The translations under genes were made by a program, and so were the position numbers. The notes under the pieces were generated by a model. It was given only the letters and a program-made list of their open reading frames with translations. It was not told the origin of the DNA and made no database searches. From contig JAULSN010000004.1 of assembly GCA_033439765.1 (NCBI GenBank), forward strand, positions 3,668,001 through 3,732,000: DNA of 64,000 nucleotides, given 5' to 3'. Within the stretch, counting starts at the first letter, position 1. Every line of letters starts with the position of its first letter. The DNA comes from Lasiosphaeria ovina (lineage: Eukaryota; Ascomycota; Sordariomycetes; Sordariales; Lasiosphaeriaceae). Below, in pieces: positions 34,829 to 45,972 of this stretch.

Positions 34829-37698
34829 GTTGACGTGAGCCAGTGTTCTAGAAAGGCACCAGTGTGTTGCAGGACACTTGGAAACCTTCCAAGAGAACGT
34901 TCCCCTAGTCCGGCTACAATGGAAATGATATGCAAGCCGAGACAGAAGACGGGACAAGCCCCGCGAATACCTTCCAGGTCGCTGGTTATTTGGGAAGTGG
35001 GGGGGGCGGCCGACTTGATGAGCCGTGTCTGGTATGCCGAGCATGCTCTCTCGCGGCAGCAGCCAGTCGATCGATTCCCGATACGTATGTTTATAATTAG
35101 GAAGCCCCAAACAAGCGGCTTGCCGGCAGAAAAGGGGGACTGTTTCACCTAGGTATAAAGGTATCGTATACAACGAGCATAAGACGCTCTCGCCACCTGA
35201 GAGGTAGAGACAGCAGAATGTTCTGAGCCTTGGCAGGAATCCTCGCTGTCGTCGGTACGGTCGTAAAATGGGCTATCTCGATTCCTGCGAGGCGTTGATG
35301 AGTGAAGGGGGCGGGTCTGCCGGATGGTTATTGTGCACGGCAAACGGCAAACACACGAAAGGAGTTCCTTCTCCGGTTCCTGCAAAAGACGATGCTTAGT
35401 AGTAGAGATAAAGCAACCTGCATGGTGACTATGTATGGTATACAACGGGTTGATCTGATATACCGTGCCGTCTTTCTGAATCCTAGTCCCAAACCTCCAA
35501 CCTACAGAGCAAGTCTTTTTTAGTCTGAGCCGCCAGTGCATCATGGTCCATCCATCTGAGACGGCGGGGAAGGGGGAGTAGAGCGGGGGAGGGAGAGGAT
35601 GGCAAACAGAAAAATACGTGGTACAGTACTGTATGGTGGCAATAGAATCCCATCAGAGGAGAGAGAAAAAAAGCTTGTTGCTGGCCTGTGGGTAATGCAG
35701 AAACAAGGCGCGGTGTTTGATGCCAGCGAGCCCCTGTCCCTTTTGTTGCCTCAAACAACGCAACGCGGGATTCAGGAGATACCGGCTTGCCTGCTACGGA
35801 GTTGAGCACACGACAGGACTCTGCAACCAGACGTGTTGCGATGGGTACGACGCGTTTCCTTTCTTTCGCCTAGCCTCTCGGTCACTTCCAGGCTGTTCTC
35901 GGTCCCCGTTGTGTCTGTCTCCGTCGCACTTCGTAGTAGGGAACAATACAGAACTTGCCCCGTATTCACCTAGGCATGTAGGCACGGTAGGTAGTATGTG
36001 AGGGCTAGCTCCATGCCAGTGCGCCAAATATCCAAACAGAAATGTTTGGCTAGTGATCCCAAAGCGGCTCTTACATTCTTTGGCGGTGGTGGTGGTGGGT
36101 GGCGGCGGCGGGGAATGACTCGGCTGCATCGATTCGATTCGCACGGCAGGATCTCGGGAAAAGCGGGCATCCATGGATGGTCTCCCTCGAGCTCGGTCTG
36201 ATCTGCCCGAGAGGAAGGAAGCGCATGCATCTGATACGGCCAACTTCTGAATCTTCGAACCCGGCCAAGACCCGATATCAACTTGAAATGTGATTGATTA
36301 CGTAGCTACTTCTCAGACGCAGGAGAAAAGAAGGCATGGGAAAATGGAAAAAGGTCACGGTCAGGTCGGAAGATCCATGTGCCGCTGTGGGGCCTGGCTG
36401 AAGCTTTGTGGGAGGCGCCAAGCTCTCGGGTCCCTGGCAGCTTCAACAGCTTCGCGGCTTCGCGGCTTCCCTCGGCGAGGCTGCACCTGCACCTGCCGTT
36501 GGCCAGAAAAGCCCCGGTGGAGATCCATCCGAGCCTGCCCCGGGATCTGAGCGCTCGGTAGCCGGGGTGGCTTCTGGGCATTGCTTGGTGAACTTGGCAG
36601 TCTGTAACGCTTGGCAGAGTCTCGAGTGCTCGCCGCTGTGACTGGGCCCCACTCAAGTGCCACAGAGCGACAGCGCCAAAGGCGCAAAAAGAGAGTCGGA
36701 CAAGCATTTATATCAAGACAGTTCCTGGCAAAGCTGTCTCATCCCCCGATGCCCTCTGGCTTGGCTTCTCTTGGCTCTTGCTTGGCTCTGCCTTGGCTCT
36801 GGCTCTGTGCCTTCTTTCCACGCAAACCCGCCCCAGAGAGTCCCTGGGCTCCTTCTCTACCACCTCGGCCAAGGATCGATCGTGCCTGCTGCGACTGTCC
36901 AGCAGAATGGACGCGCTCCACTCAACTCCACTCTGTCTGCCAGAAGCCAAGCCAATCTGCTGCGGCCAAGCTGCCCAGAGTGCCCATCCGGCTCTTCTTG
37001 CTCTTTGTGCTGTTGCTGTCTATTCCGGGCATGGGATTCTGACTGGCTAGTGTCATTTGCGTTTCAACCACCCGCAAGCATTGTGCTCTCGTATCTTGGC
37101 GGACTCTGTTCTCTCTGCGGCGAGCCAGCCATGCCCAGCCATGGAAACCCCTCACAGAGGTTTGCGGTGCGTGCCTTGAGGGCGGCGGCGACGACAGCTT
37201 CCTTGATTGAATCGATGGAGGACGGGGGCGGCTAGGCACAGTCGTTGGTCTTGGCTACCCCTGTGTGCGCCTGGACCGCGCGGGCGAGACCTCAACGACT
37301 CGTTCAAGCAGTCACGGTACGGTACCGGTAGACTAGACTGACTACCCTACCTTCCGGATGGATCTTGGGATCCCAGACTACCTAGGTACGAAGTACATTT
37401 GGTATATATCATAAACATGACAGCCTCCCTCTCTTCTTGTCTTCTTGCCTTTCGACTATGAGCTGCGCTCAGTAATCCGGCATTTCTATTCCCTATCATC
37501 GGTCTGTTGTTATTGTTGTTTGTTTTTGTTCTATTATTATTATTTGTTTCATTCTATATTGTTTTTCTCCCCTCTTCGTGTTTGTTGGTCGTGCTCGCTG
37601 GTCGCCGTCTTCCTCGCCTCACCTTAAAGCCGCTCTCTTAATACACCCACTCGACATACAGGCATCATCTGTTCGTTCGAGTTCCCACAACAGTCAAA
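34829..37698. other. Intergenic region upstream of the secreted Ala-rich protein gene
   Basis: About 2.9 kb. Open frames at 35.1-36.3 kb and 36.3-37.2 kb occur on both strands with no family character. The last 400 bp contain palindromic GTAC sequence (about 37316-37332 and 37381-37397) and then a T/C-rich leader (37490-37570). No gene supported. Confidence 0.5.
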
Positions 37699-38863
37699 AT
37701 GGTCCACTATCGCTTCTTTGCCTTTGCCGGTCTGGCCGCGGCTCTGCCGCTCAACATCAACCTCGGCGCCTACTCGCCGGCCCTGGTAGTCGGTATGTCG
37801 CTCCTCCCGTCTCCTCTTGAGGGGCCATGGTCATGGTTGCTTACTAGGTGAACAGGTGATGGTGAAATCAGCTTTGGAGGTAAACAAGATGTTTCCGCTT
37901 TAATGAACGCCCTTGAAGGGGCTGCCGTTAACGCCGCAGCAGGTGCGGCTGCTGCTCCTGCGGCTGCCGCTGCTCCCGCGGTACCTGCTGCGGTGGCTGC
38001 GCCAGCCGAGACTCCGGCCGCTGTTGAGGCCGCTCCCGTCGACCCGGCTCTCTCGCAGCAAGTGAGTGCCACTGCCACCCAGCCCTGCCCTCGGCCCTAC
38101 ACATAACTTGTTGATACTAATGATATAAAAAAGGCACAGCAGATCGCCGCTCTTCAGGGCATGGGCAAAGAGATTGCCCCCCGTGAAGACACCGACAACG
38201 CTGACGCCCACGTGGCGAAGCGAGATCTCTCCGGATTCGACCGGGCGCTCACATTTGCCGAAGCTGCCCTGACCAAGGGACCCGATATCCAGCTTGGAAC
38301 TGGCGCCGAGGGCTCGGGCGTCGGCATCATCATCGACAACCAACCCACTGGTATGTCCCACCTTGATTGATTCTTTTGGCTCCAAGTACTGACACCAAGA
38401 ACAGCTGTCAAGGCTGAGAAGGCTGAGAAGCGTGATGTTAATGAGGCCACTGCCCCAAGGCGTCGGGCTAAGGTGACCACCATGTACGTTCGCCGGGGTG
38501 TTCCAGCTTGTGAGTGTCAAGAAACATGCCCAGTCACTTTTTTGGCACAGCAGTACCACACCGTTCCTCTCCACTTCCCCATACCGCCTCAGTCCACAGG
38601 CATCTGATAGCATGCATATCTGTGGAGTATCATCAACTAACATTATTCTTCGCAACTTAGCACTCCAGAGCAGCTTGGATGAAGTCGTCGCCCGCGAGAT
38701 CACAGCCCCAGCCCCAACCACACAGCAGCAGCAAGCACGCGGCGCTGAGGCGTCGGCATCTGTATCAAGGCGCGACGCCATCGACGCCGTCAACCTCAAT
38801 GTCGACGGCGATGCAGGACTCACCATGACGTTTGTGGAGGAGGTTGACGAGGACGACGAATAA
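37699..38863 (+). CDS. Secreted Ala-rich protein with several dibasic (Kex2-like) sites, 274 aa
   Basis: Five exons, 37699-37792, 37856-38061, 38134-38350, 38405-38509 and 38661-38863, give 274 residues. A short signal peptide (about 1-15) precedes LPLNINLGAYSPALVVGDGEISFGG, which resembles the opening of a set of small secreted filamentous-fungal proteins known only as hypotheticals. Residues 53-92 are an Ala/Pro/Val run. Dibasic sites occur at 129-130, 181-182, 191-193, 202-203 and 246-247. Three of these (KR, KR, RR) are each followed by Asp. The second lies after KAEKAE, like a Kex2 site with acidic-Ala spacing. The tail is strongly acidic (VEEVDEDDE). No Cys, no GPI signal and no catalytic motif are seen. 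Function unknown; a processed secreted precursor is one possibility. Confidence 0.8.
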
Positions 38864-40565
38864 GCGGTCCACTTTGGTCTTATGTTTATATTTTGTCACT
38901 ATTTTCTGGTCTGGTGGTCGGTTGGATGGGTTGGCTGGTTGGGAATCACGGAGTAAATAAATCAGTTGAAATACATAGACGGAACACCTGCCCACGGGCA
39001 GTCGGTTATATACAACTTTTGCTTTTTCTCCTTTGTTCTCCACTGCTCGTCTCTGGGGCTAGAAGTATCTCGCCTCGTTGGGCTATTCGACGGTACTCCG
39101 TTTATTTTCTGATTTCCCGCCAGGTTGGAAATATGTGTTGCGTGGTCGCTTTTCTCTTGGACATTCAAGCCCCGAGGCACGATACATTTAAGACGTTAAC
39201 GGCGTTTACAAATCTATAGTTATAAGTACATATATTTTATTTTACCAGGCAAATGATATTAGCTATTACCTAGGGGAGCCAGAAACAAGCTCCACGTGTA
39301 TTGTATACTAGTCACGGCTCCATGGCTCCATGGCTACATCCATCCTTCCACGAGGCTTTGTAGCCCATCTCAGCCGCAGGTCGTGCGCGGTCTTGAAGTT
39401 CTTCAATCTACAGCTAAATATGCGGAGTATCATTCTGCCTTTGGACCAATTTGCCGGCAGCAGAAAATAGTTCGAAGATATGTTCCATGGAAGCATCAGT
39501 AGAATGTCCCCCCATTCTCGTTCCTTTTGGTATAGTTTACGGACACCCTCTGCCTCTCTGCTGGTATGCTCGTGCGCTCATATGCTCGTATGCTTGTCTG
39601 GCTATCTGCCCAGTAAGCCGTCTGTCCGCGAATACGGCCTCGGCGGGCTATATATATATATATTCTACGGCCCTGTGCGGTTCAGGAGTGCATGCCATTC
39701 ATCGATAGGGACGGCGTTTACAGACAGATAGACAGACAGACATGCTATAAAAAGGCATCTCCCGTCCCCATCGTCGCTCTCCCCCAGAGATGGAACAGAA
39801 CAACGATCACGCCACCAAACGACAAGTACCTACCTACCTTCCTAGGTAAAACCACACAGTTGCCAACTTCCAACTTATCCATCCTTGAAAACTGTGCATC
39901 ATGCAGGGAAAAAAAGTTAATAATAAACTCGCCTGAAACATGGCATGGCATGGCATGGTATCTTTCTCATCCCCACAAGCCTTTTTATTCTCAGCTCTCC
40001 TCTTGAGGATTGCGCGGTGAACAGTAAAAAAGCCTCACAAGACGAAAAACGTACGTCTTGCATCTTGGATGTTGTCTCCTTCATCCCCGCTACATTGTTT
40101 ATTTTGTTTCTCATTTCGGGGAGTTATCCCAAGGGAGAACGTTTTCGTAGTGAACAAATCTGAAAGCGCGAAAGCAGAACTCACCTCTCTACCTTATTTA
40201 TATATTGCCAGAAAAAGCGAGCTACCACTACGAATACCGCTAACCTGTCCCCCTTTTAGTCAGTTACTAGAAGTACTGTCGACAAATCTCTTGATCAACA
40301 CTATCCGTTAATTAACTCACTCGACGGGACATGGCAGAGGCTGCGACAGGCCGTGACTTGTAGTCGCAGATGCGTGAAATGTCTACACCAGTTAATGGAG
40401 CTCTTTTAGATGTCACGACGCTATAGATCGACCGACCCGAGTGCAGCTACGGCGAGTGACGCAAGTGAGCAGACTGTCCTCTCACTCAGCCAGCACCTGG
40501 TTTCGCAAGGGGGTATATAATATAAACACGCCTGTCCAGAAAACGCTAATCTTCTCTGAAGGATA
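38864..40565. other. Convergent intergenic region
   Basis: About 1.7 kb between 3' ends. It has CGGAGTA words (38949-38955, 39423-39429, and inverted at 39094-39100), a TA run at about 39649-39662, four TGGCA units at 39941-39958, and TACCT/AGGTA words near 39828-39848. No coding region recognised. Confidence 0.5.
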
Positions 40566-42756
40566 TCACTTGCCCCACTCCGTGAACGCCTTCTGCTTCG
40601 TGCGCGTGTTCCAGCCGAGCTTGGCACTGATACTGTTGATCCAGTCCTCGCTCCTGCGGCCGTGGGCCTGGACGCAGGCGAAGGGGTAGCGGCTGGCGCT
40701 AATGGTCACATAATCGCCGGGGGCGAGCTCGACGCGCTCGCGGCCGTCGAAGCTGGCCCACGAGCTGGTGCGCGCGTCGTGGGGCACGCCGAGCCGCAGC
40801 ACGATGGTGTCGGGCAGGATGATAGGGCGGAACGACAGCGTGTGCGCGCAGATGGACGTGACCAGCATGACGGGGTTCTCGGGGTGGCACAGCGACCCGC
40901 CCGCCGCCAAGTTGTACGCCGTCGACCCCGTCGGCGTCGACACGCACACCCCGTCGGCCGACACCGACGTGAAGTGCTCGTCGTCGCCAAAGATTTCTAT
41001 CGACGACATGGCTACCGGAACTGGTCAGTATACGGGGCTGGAAAAGGTAGTCAAAGAGGCACGTACTCGGGTTTGGCCCTCGGTCTACGACGATCTCGTT
41101 CAGGACTTCAAATGTTCCGTCTGGCCGGTGTGTGTGCTCGTCCTCCTTTTCCTCGCCAATGAGCTCCTCCACCAGATCGCGCTGCCGTTCCAGCTCGGTG
41201 TTGTCGTCGTCGTCGTCGTCGTCGGTTTCCTCCTTTTCCCCACCGTCGGTGAGCAGGTTCGGGTGCTGCTGCCGCTTCTTCCTCCTGCGCTGACTCCTCA
41301 TCACGGTCCCCTCGAAACGCAGTCTCAGGCTGACGCTGACGCCTTCGGTGAAGGCACCCGTCAAGATGTGCTGGTGGTCCTCAAAGTCGAACTTGGTCAG
41401 GAACCCGAGGCTCCCCAGCGCGAAGCTCAGGACGGGCGGCACGATGCGCTGGAACAGCCAGCTCGCGTACAGGACCGTGCCGTCGCCGCCGAGCGTGATG
41501 ACAAAGTCGAACGTGTGCGGCCGCGCGCGACACATGCCTTCGTCCCAGTAGCGGAGGCGCCTAGCCACGTCCGCGGCGCTCGCCCCGTCGCTCGCCTCGC
41601 CGTCGTCGTGCGCGGCGGCGAAGTCGCGGCGCACCTCGTCAACGAGCCCGGCGGCGTCAAACAGCTTGTTGTCCTTGAGGTCGCGCTCGACATAGACGAT
41701 GTAGCGCACGTCGCGGTCGCGGTCCAGCAGCCAGCGCGTCAGCTGGCGCGCCTTGTGGACGAGGTCCCGGTCGTGGATCTTGGTGAGGATGAAGATGGAC
41801 TTGACGCGGAAGCGCAGGCGCACGCTACCCAGCCGCCGGCTCAGCTCGCGCACCCCCCACGCCATGTCGCTCAGCTGCCTCTTGGTGAGCAGCCGGCTCT
41901 GCACCTCTTGGGCCGGCGAACCGCCGCCGCCTGCCGCTGCCGCCGCCGCCGCGGTCGAGGCGCTCAGGTCGATCTCCGACGTCGTCTTGACTATCTGTGC
42001 CTTCCACTCGCGCTCGTCGAGCTGGCCGATGCCGCCGCCGGGCCCGCCGTTGCTCGTCTCGCTCGAGTCGCCGTCGAGGATGTCACACCGGAGGCTCTTC
42101 TGGCCGCCGCTGTTGCTGCCGGCGGCGGTAGCGGCGGAGACGGCAGAGGCGGCCCCGGCGCCCTTGAGATCTGGCACGTCGTCTAGCCCCCATTCGCTGG
42201 ATATGTCTCCTGCCGGGCTCGGCGACCGGGGGCGGCTGCCTTCTCGGTGCACAGCAATGCTCGAGTCATCGTCGGCGTGACGATTGTAGCTTTCATGCTG
42301 AGCACTGGCAGCGGCTGCTGCGCTGGCGACCGAGGGGTGCCTCGCCCATCTTTGGCCCTCGAGAAACTGGTGGACTATACACTCGGTCTTGCTCGACGAG
42401 CGCTGGCGCAAATGCAACGGGATGACGCTGGAGGATGGCATGGAGCTCTTGCGGCGGTAGGGATTGGAAGTGTCAAAGAGGACCTGCTCACGAGCTCCAT
42501 CGCTTAGCAAAACAGTTCAGTTGGTTCTCGATACATGGACAAATCGGGCTTGTTTTGAGTCTACCTAGTTCTAGGCAGTCTGGAGAACTCCCGTCTCTGG
42601 GCTAATAGGTAAGGTAAGGTAGACTTGGCAGTGAGAAGCTGGAAAGTATGCAAAGTGTCTGTACAGTACCTCAACGGCGTCCCTATCATCGTCGCTCCCG
42701 CTTGAATGGCCATCGTTGGTGCGGGAGCTAGGCCTGCGGGCGTTTGTAGTCGCCAT
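40566..42756 (-). CDS. NAD kinase (ATP-NAD kinase), about 649 aa
   Basis: Exons 42756-42670, about 42483-41067 and 41011-40566 give 649 residues. The catalytic domain holds FVITLGGDGTVLYASWLFQ (GGDGT), LGFLTKFDF, NEIVVDRGPNPTMSSIEIF and DGVCVSTPTGSTAY, all NAD-kinase signatures. The enzyme phosphorylates NAD to NADP. The N-terminal ~230 residues are low complexity (Ser, Ala, Gly), and a charged insert with a seven-Asp run, encoded by GAC repeats, sits between GTVMRSQRRRKK and the conserved NEIVVDRGPNP. Intron 2 falls inside the PT of GPNPT. The exon 2 acceptor at 42484 is the best in-phase choice but not certain. Closest in plan to yeast Utr1/Yef1; no clear mitochondrial presequence. Confidence 0.9.
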
Positions 42757-43940
42757 CTCCGTCCCTCTCTCCCTCTCTCTTTTTCTTTTTTCTTTCTTTT
42801 CCCCTTTTTCGGTCGTTGCGATGCTGCCTCGGCAGCTGCGACGCAGCTGATGACGTTCCGCCGTTTGTTAGTCGGCTGTGGGTTCCGGCATAGCGTCACT
42901 TTAGGGTATAGGGTGTGTTGCACTCTTCGCTCTTTCTTCTCCGTTGATGTGCGGGTTCTCCGGCTGGCGATGCGGCTTGCCGTGCGGGCTGTGTTTACAA
43001 ACAATGTGCGCTACGTAAAGTAATCAGGGCATGTTCCTGAGACGAGCAACTTCAAGGCTCCCTTGTCCTCATTGAACTCTCTCTACGTGCTTTGAAGCCA
43101 CTGAGCCCAAAGGTAAGGTGCATCCCGTTTTGCGGGGCTAAACGTTTGCGGCTAGCCGCTGGCTGCTGCTGCTGAGTGATCTCAACTGCGTCATTGGTGG
43201 GGTAATTTGTTATCGAACTTCGATAAGAGTTCTAATGCGCAAGGGGCGCGGGGAAGTCTGCCTGTCTATTGGTTCAAAACTTCCGACAACCCCGCCCCCG
43301 CTCCCAGAGCCTAGCGAGCCTCGAACTAAGCTTCGAGCTCAGGACTGAGGACTTTTAGTTTTCAGGTCTTTTCGGAGGAAAAAGAAACTTTTTCCATCTG
43401 ACCCATTTCCGAATACCTGCTGTGCCTTTCCCTATTCAGGTACTCAAAGGCAGAAGTGTTTGACTTTCCTGCAGTTCTTTCCATCCCAAGACAACTGCGC
43501 ATCAACTAGACGGGTGGAGATAGAGTCGGTGGAGAGATAGTCTCTCACATGTTTTAGCTGCAACTGAAGGCCAAAAGCTCGACAAGCTGGGCTGCCTAGC
43601 CCGCATAATACGGTGCCTGTATCTATATTCAGTTCATGGTGCTCTTCTGCCGCGTATTGCTTGCTGTTTTGGGTCCCGGAGATCCGGCGGAAGCTAGCCG
43701 CAGCCAGCCAGTCTTCAGAGCTGGCCGCTTTTGCTTGCTTTGCCGCAAGAAGACCTAGCCAACCGGCCAACCGACCAACCTATCCCCAGCAGAGCCAGCG
43801 CCGTTGAGAGTTTGGACTCCCAACCGTGAGGTGGCTCACCAAATGTGTGAGGTGGCTCGGTACCGCCCACCGCTCTGCACGCCTAGGGCCGCCTCATTTT
43901 GACGAGAGCGGAGAGCGAGGCACGGAGCACAGGCACAGGA

Positions 43941-43971
<31 letters not shown>

Positions 43972-44347
43972 TGGGCACGGGCACGGTGCACTCTCGCCTG
44001 GTGAACTTTCCCGTCCCTCGCCCTCGTCCCGGCTGTCGAGAGAATCCCCACTTCCCCTCGCTCACCGGCCTACACTCCTTCCTAGGTTATTAGTTATCAA
44101 ACCTCCCTTCGCTCGCACGACCCAAAGCCGACCGCCTCGAGCAGCCAACCTCCTCTCCTGGCGTCGTGTCCATATTGTGTCCACATTCTCGCGTGTCAGG
44201 AAAATCCTGGACCGAAACGCGGCCCCCGGCGGGCTAGGGCGCGCGTCTCCTCTTGCACGCACCTGAATCTTTGCGAAAACGAGACCCGAGATAGAAAGCA
44301 GCCGAGAAGGACAAAGCGGACGAGAATAGGGAAGGCAAGCGGCCAAC
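42757..44347. other. Divergent promoter region between NAD kinase and pfkB kinase
   Basis: About 1.6 kb. It is T/C-rich just upstream of NAD kinase (42765-42815), has a hexanucleotide ACAGGC repeat at 43929-43970, and CCAAC-rich sequence near 43755-43785. Two-strand open frames here track the repeat and are not genes. Confidence 0.5.
43929..43970. repeat. ACAGGC hexanucleotide repeat, about 7 units
   Basis: Tandem six-base units with one variant (ACAGGA) run from 43929 to 43970. The repeat is about 380 bp upstream of the pfkB kinase start, so length changes could affect that promoter. Confidence 0.85.
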
Positions 44348-45972
44348 ATGAAGCATCTGATACTTGTGGGCGCGTGTTACCTCGACACAATCCTGACGTG
44401 AGTGTGCTTTGCCAATGTGCTATGATGACGACCATCTCGAAGACTTGCCACGCCATGGCGGACGTCCGGATGCATATATCGTCTTCTCACACACAAGACA
44501 TCTTCTGTCACGTAGGGTCCCTCACTTCCCGGAAGAGGACTCGAAGCTACGAGCAACGGCGGTGCAGGTGAGACGCGGAGGCAACTGTCCGAATACGCTC
44601 GAGGTTCTCCAGCAGCTGCTCTTGTCCGGCTCCGCCAACGACTCCGAACCCGACTCACGTCAGCAGCGCCCCCGGGTTGTGCAGCATCTTGTGGCCTGTT
44701 TGCCCAACGCCCGAGCCGCCGCCACTGGCAAGATCTTGTCATCGTTCGGACCTGGCTCGCCCATCGACTTCAGTCACTGCATCTATCGAGACCACCACGA
44801 TGAGGCAGCGAGCAGTTACATCATCCGTAGCGCCGAGACGGGGAGCCGGACCATCGTCAACTTCCAGGATCTCCCCGAAATGACCGTCGGCGAGTTTGAA
44901 AACATTGCCGACAAGTTTACAGAACACGCAGCCGACTGCTGGTGGCATTTCGAGGTGCGTCATGCATGATGATACTTCGACTGTGCGCGCACAGAAGACC
45001 CCTCGCAAATGTGCCGGCCGTTGTGGTTGTTGACCGAGATGTTCTGTTTTCAAGGGTCGGATTCCCGAGACGACATTGCAGTGCATCCGTTACCTCCGGC
45101 GTGTCTTGCCAGGAGGTACCATCAGCATCGAGGCCGAGAAACCAAACCGGGAAGGGCTTGCTGCGCTGGCCGCCGAGTCCGACGTTGTCTTCTATTCACA
45201 AAGTTGGGCCACTGTAAGTGCAATTCCCACACTGCTGACGCATCGGAACCGATGATCCGTCCACGAACCAGTCCCAGCCCGCTGAGCCTCTTTACCTTCC
45301 AGGGTCGGGGGTACACCAGCCCAGAAGCTTGTCTGAGAGGCGAGGCAACCTCGACGAGGGCGTAAGTCACTCCTTTCTCATGCTGTGTGCTTGCGTAGTG
45401 AGTGCGTGTGTTGCAGCAGCCAGAAAGCCTGACATGTTATGGTGTGTAGTTTTCTCACGCTTTGTACATGGGGCTCGCAGGGCGCCTCTGCCCTATCAAT
45501 ACCGGGAGGAGAGTATATGCATTGTGCTGCAAACCCGTCCAGCAAAGAGATATTAGTGGTTGAGTAAGTGCCACCCACCATCCCAGGCGTGTTGCTGCAA
45601 CGGAAGAGATCCTCGCCGGCCAGAAAACTTTCGGTTGTCTTGTGCGTGCTGCTGCCAAGAGAAAAGAACGTGAAGGGGGAGACCGGCCAACAATTTGCCT
45701 CCCCTGTCCGGCTGGCATCACGGGGCAGTCCTGTCGACAGTATCTGTCTCGCTATGCACAGGCCGAGATCTACCATGCTAATCAATATTTCGGCATGCGT
45801 TGCCCCTAGTTCTCTCGGTGCGGGTGATACGTTTATCGCGGGGGTGCTGTTTGGCCTGATCTGCCATCCTGATGACTGGAGTGCCGAAGCCAAGCTGGCC
45901 TTTGGCGTAGAATTGGCCACCAGGAAGGTTCAGCGAGACGGATTTGCCGGCCTGGGCAACACCAATACCTAA
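44348..45972 (+). CDS. pfkB-family carbohydrate kinase, ketohexokinase-like, 327 aa
   Basis: Six exons: 44348-44397, 44516-44954, 45055-45213, 45303-45361, 45450-45563 and 45810-45972, giving 327 residues. MKHLILVGACYLDTILTVPHFPEED opens the ribokinase fold. RRGGNCPNTLEVL is the substrate-side GGN signature, EAEKPNREGL and LTLCTWGSQGASAL lie mid-chain, and SLGAGDTFIAGVLFGL is the pfkB signature 2 with the catalytic Asp of GAGD. The order and length fit the ketohexokinase branch. It phosphorylates a sugar or nucleoside-type hydroxyl with ATP; the substrate is not decided by sequence. The exon 5 start is fixed by phase and by the conserved CTWG block; using earlier acceptors introduces stops. 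The last intron is the longest at 246 bp. Confidence 0.88.

Noticed and set aside
40768..42186. 472-codon plus-strand open frame opposite NAD kinase
   Set aside because: Complement of a GC-rich coding exon; the minus strand carries the NAD kinase motifs.
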